In this document: positions 14,201 through 16,237 of the stretch, one piece after another
How positions within the stretch are numbered: position 1 is the first letter of the stretch
Layout: every line of letters begins with the position of its first letter
Assembly (NCBI GenBank): GCA_030636245.1
Contig: DAOVXI010000014.1
Location: forward strand, 1 to 16,237
Direction of reading: 5' to 3'
DNA length: 16,237 bases
From: Deltaproteobacteria bacterium
Lineage (GTDB): Bacteria > Desulfobacterota > GWC2-55-46 > DRQE01
Program-made: the position numbers and the translations under genes
Notes under the pieces: generated by a model
What the model saw: only the letters and a program-made list of their open reading frames with translations
The model's database searches: none
Told to the model about the DNA's origin: nothing

Positions 14201-15991
14201 CTAGGCATGAGCCTCAAACTCATCCGTATAAAACGCGGAAAGCCTTGATACTACGTAACTTTCAACATCCCTGGCAGACTCAAGCCCCAGTACTTTTTCA
14301 CTGATCTCCTTAGCTTCTCCATAGGACACAGAACGCACCATGCGCTTCACCTTCAGCATTGAAGAAGCACTCATACTCAGCCTCTCAAGACCTAAACCAA
14401 GGAAAATAAGAGCATGCTCAGGCTCACCGGCCATCTCTCCACAAACACTCAAACTAATGTTATTGTCCCTGGCCGCATCCACCACATGCTTGATTATCCT
14501 CAGAATAGCAGGATGAAAAGGCTCATACAGATACGCAACGTGCTCGTTCACACGGTCTATTGCCAATGAGTACTGTAAAAGGTCATTAGTACCTATGCTA
14601 AAGAAGTCAACTTCCTTTGCAAGGATGTCCGCGATAAGCGCAGCCGAGGGGACCTCGATCATTATCCCTACCTCAATGTCTTCATCAAACTTCTTACGCT
14701 CTTTTCGAAGCTCAGCCTTTACCTCTTCAAGAATTGACTTTGCTTTCCTCAATTCATCTACCCCGCTTATCATGGGGAACATTATCTTGACCTTCCCATA
14801 AGCACTTGCCCTGAGTATCCCTCTTAACTGAACCTTAAAGAGCTCCGGCTGTGAAAGGCTTAAACGAATAGCTCTGAGCCCAAGGGCGGGGTTTGTCTCA
14901 TCAGCAACATCGGATGGGTCCAGAAACTTATCACCCCCGATATCCAAGGTCCTCACAGTTACTGTATTTGGTGCCATCTTTTTTACGACATGCCTGTATG
15001 CGGCAACATGTTCCTCTTCGGTAGGATAACCATTTCTGTTAAGATAAAGAAACTCACTCCTATATAACCCTATGCCCTCGGCACCATGATCACGAAGCGA
15101 GCCTATCTCTTCGGCGATCTCCATGTTACCCAGAATCTTAATACGTCGCCCATCGGTCGTCTCCGCCGGCAAGTCCCTATAGTGAAGAAGCGCCTTGTCA
15201 TACTTACGGTAACGTTTCTTGCGTTTCTCATATACGTCTATAACGCTCTCGGACGGATTCACTATAACAGCACCTGTCATGCCGTCAACGATCACCATAT
15301 CGCCTGTGACAATACTTTCTGTTACCACCTCAAGTCCAACAACAGCCGGTATCTCAAGAGCCTTTGCCATAATAGCGGTATGAGAGGTTTTCGCTCCTAT
15401 ATCTGTCAGAAAAGAAAGCACATTGCTCTTAACCATCTGCGCTGTGTCGGTAGGGCTCAGGTCATGCGCAACAACTATGCTCGGCTCCTTAATATCACCT
15501 ATGCCACTGTCATGCCCTCCGGAGAGATTGACCATCACACGTTCAACTATGTGCTCAATGTCTGAGCTTCTTTCCTTTAAGTACTCATCATCAACCTTGC
15601 TGAAAAGATCCTTTATATCCTTAAGCACCGTCTTGAGAGCCCACTCGGCATTCATACGGCCTTTTTTTATAAGACTAATGGTGTCATGGACAAGCATCTG
15701 ATCTTTAAGCATCAACATGTGCGCGTCAATAATACTCAGATGTTCCTTGCCCTTGGAGACACTCTCCTTCTGAAGCTTTTTCTTTATCTTTAACAGCTGG
15801 CTACGGGAGGCTTTCAGCGCGTCCTTGAAGCGGACCACTTCATTATCAACAGCTTCATCCCTTATATGACAAAGATTCGCCACCTCTTTACCGCCTCGAC
15901 TCAGCACATGAGCACGTCCTATAACAATACCGGAAGACACGCCTATGCCCCTAAGAAGGACTACTTCTTTTTTATTTTTCTTACTACTCAT
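14201..15991 (-). CDS. ptsI: Phosphoenolpyruvate-protein phosphotransferase (PTS Enzyme I)
   Basis: Enzyme I autophosphorylates from PEP and passes the phosphate to HPr, the first step of the phosphotransferase system. From the ATG at 15991 the product is 596 aa, with residue numbers given from that start. It contains the HPr-binding and phosphohistidine domain with active H204 in GAKTSHTAIMAKAL, then the PEP-binding barrel: GIGLYRSEFLYLN, GGDKFLDPSD, IMIEVPSAALIAD, FFSIGTNDLLQYSLAIDR, and C517 in SVCGEMAGEPEH. The domains appear complete. The start is uncertain: a TTG at 16015, 8 codons upstream, has a much better ribosome site (AGGAGA, 5 nt spacing), while the ATG has only GAGGG at 13 nt. 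Either start overlaps the end of ptsH (8 or 32 bp), so the two genes are co-translated. No clear terminator follows. Confidence 0.95.
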   Translation of the reverse strand: MSSKKNKKEVVLLRGIGVSSGIVIGRAHVLSRGGKEVANLCHIRDEAVDNEVVRFKDALKASRSQLLKIKKKLQKESVSKGKEHLSIIDAHMLMLKDQMLVHDTISLIKKGRMNAEWALKTVLKDIKDLFSKVDDEYLKERSSDIEHIVERVMVNLSGGHDSGIGDIKEPSIVVAHDLSPTDTAQMVKSNVLSFLTDIGAKTSHTAIMAKALEIPAVVGLEVVTESIVTGDMVIVDGMTGAVIVNPSESVIDVYEKRKKRYRKYDKALLHYRDLPAETTDGRRIKILGNMEIAEEIGSLRDHGAEGIGLYRSEFLYLNRNGYPTEEEHVAAYRHVVKKMAPNTVTVRTLDIGGDKFLDPSDVADETNPALGLRAIRLSLSQPELFKVQLRGILRASAYGKVKIMFPMISGVDELRKAKSILEEVKAELRKERKKFDEDIEVGIMIEVPSAALIADILAKEVDFFSIGTNDLLQYSLAIDRVNEHVAYLYEPFHPAILRIIKHVVDAARDNNISLSVCGEMAGEPEHALIFLGLGLERLSMSASSMLKVKRMVRSVSYGEAKEISEKVLGLESARDVESYVVSRLSAFYTDEFEAHA

Positions 15992-16237
15992 CGTCTTCGT
16001 CAAACCCTCGATCAATAAGATCTCCTAAACTTTCAAGAGCAACGGATGCGTCATCGCCTTCAGCAGAAACCAGAATATCAGAGCCACATGGAGCGGCAAG
16101 TATTAATATACCCATAATACTTTTACCGTTAATCTCTTGACCTTCTTTTGCCACAAAGATCTCCGAATCAAATTTGTTCGCCACCTTCCCGAACTTTGAC
16201 GCGGCCCTCGCATGCAACCCACGGCTGTCTCTTCTCC
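15984..16237 (-). CDS. ptsH: HPr phosphocarrier protein, 5' end cut by the window
   Basis: HPr shuttles phosphate from Enzyme I to EIIA-type acceptors. The frame stays open to the window edge; its first visible codons read RRDSRGLHARAASKF, so the true start lies beyond 16237 and the TTG at 16217 is an internal Leu. The active His is in GLHARAAS (the usual HARPA has Ala for Pro, a variant common outside enterics). The regulatory serine is in INGKSIMGILIL, equivalent to Ser46, the target of HPr kinase in bacteria that have one. The C-terminus ends in an acidic stretch, FDEDDE. Directly downstream and overlapping is ptsI. No EII permease gene is visible, so a regulatory rather than a sugar-transport PTS is possible. 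Confidence 0.93.
   Translation of the reverse strand, partial: RRDSRGLHARAASKFGKVANKFDSEIFVAKEGQEINGKSIMGILILAAPCGSDILVSAEGDDASVALESLGDLIDRGFDEDDE

Noticed and set aside
15086..15565. A 159-codon + strand open frame inside ptsI
   Set aside because: ptsI is intact with all motifs on the other strand; no ribosome site or recognisable domain supports this frame.
1..16237. Search for mobile elements, CRISPR arrays, defence genes, tRNA/rRNA genes or a biosynthetic cluster
   Set aside because: Every substantial stretch is explained by core genes and I saw no direct repeat arrays, transposase motifs or RNA gene signatures, so no novel system is claimed.

Overview
The window is a dense stretch of core bacterial chromosome, with sixteen genes, two of them cut by the window edges. 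It has moderate G+C, short or overlapping gene junctions, and no mobile element, CRISPR array, RNA gene or obviously foreign island. A BamD-type outer-membrane assembly lipoprotein, an elongasome pair (PBP2 and RodA), PgpA and a type IV pilus retraction ATPase point to a diderm (Gram-negative) bacterium. The order pncC/cinA, thpR, recA, pilT, recX, alaS and the short-form S-adenosylhomocysteinase fit a deltaproteobacterial-type (Desulfobacterota) or Nitrospirota-like lineage. That placement is inference from gene order and protein style; I ran no phylogeny.

Left block (about 1-9935, all + strand): a possible tail of mreD, then mrdA (PBP2), rodA, pgpA, the CinA C-terminal-type NMN amidase gene pncC, thpR, recA, pilT, recX and alaS. 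Junctions range from 8-bp overlaps to gaps of about 20 nt, and I see no internal terminator, so this may be one long operon or a series of read-through units. It links lateral cell-wall synthesis, phospholipid synthesis, NAD salvage, RNA end processing, recombination and its modulator, pilus retraction, and alanine charging of tRNA.

Right block (about 9946-16237, all - strand, convergent with the left block): in transcription order it starts at the right edge with ptsH (HPr, cut by the window end) overlapping ptsI (Enzyme I). Next come metK and ahcY, two enzymes of the activated-methyl cycle, driven by a good sigma70-type promoter (TTGACA, 17 bp, GATAAT) and closed by a strong intrinsic terminator. 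Then come bamD and a soluble six-TPR protein gene, probably from a promoter just beyond that terminator. The longest stretch without a gene is the 148-nt gap between ahcY and bamD.

I found no undescribed system. The points worth a second look are modest: pilT between recA and recX, three unusual residues in the RecA L2 DNA-binding loop, a PilT without the usual AIRNLIRE motif, an HPr with both its histidine and serine phosphorylation sites but no EII gene in view, and metK with a leader too short for a SAM riboswitch.
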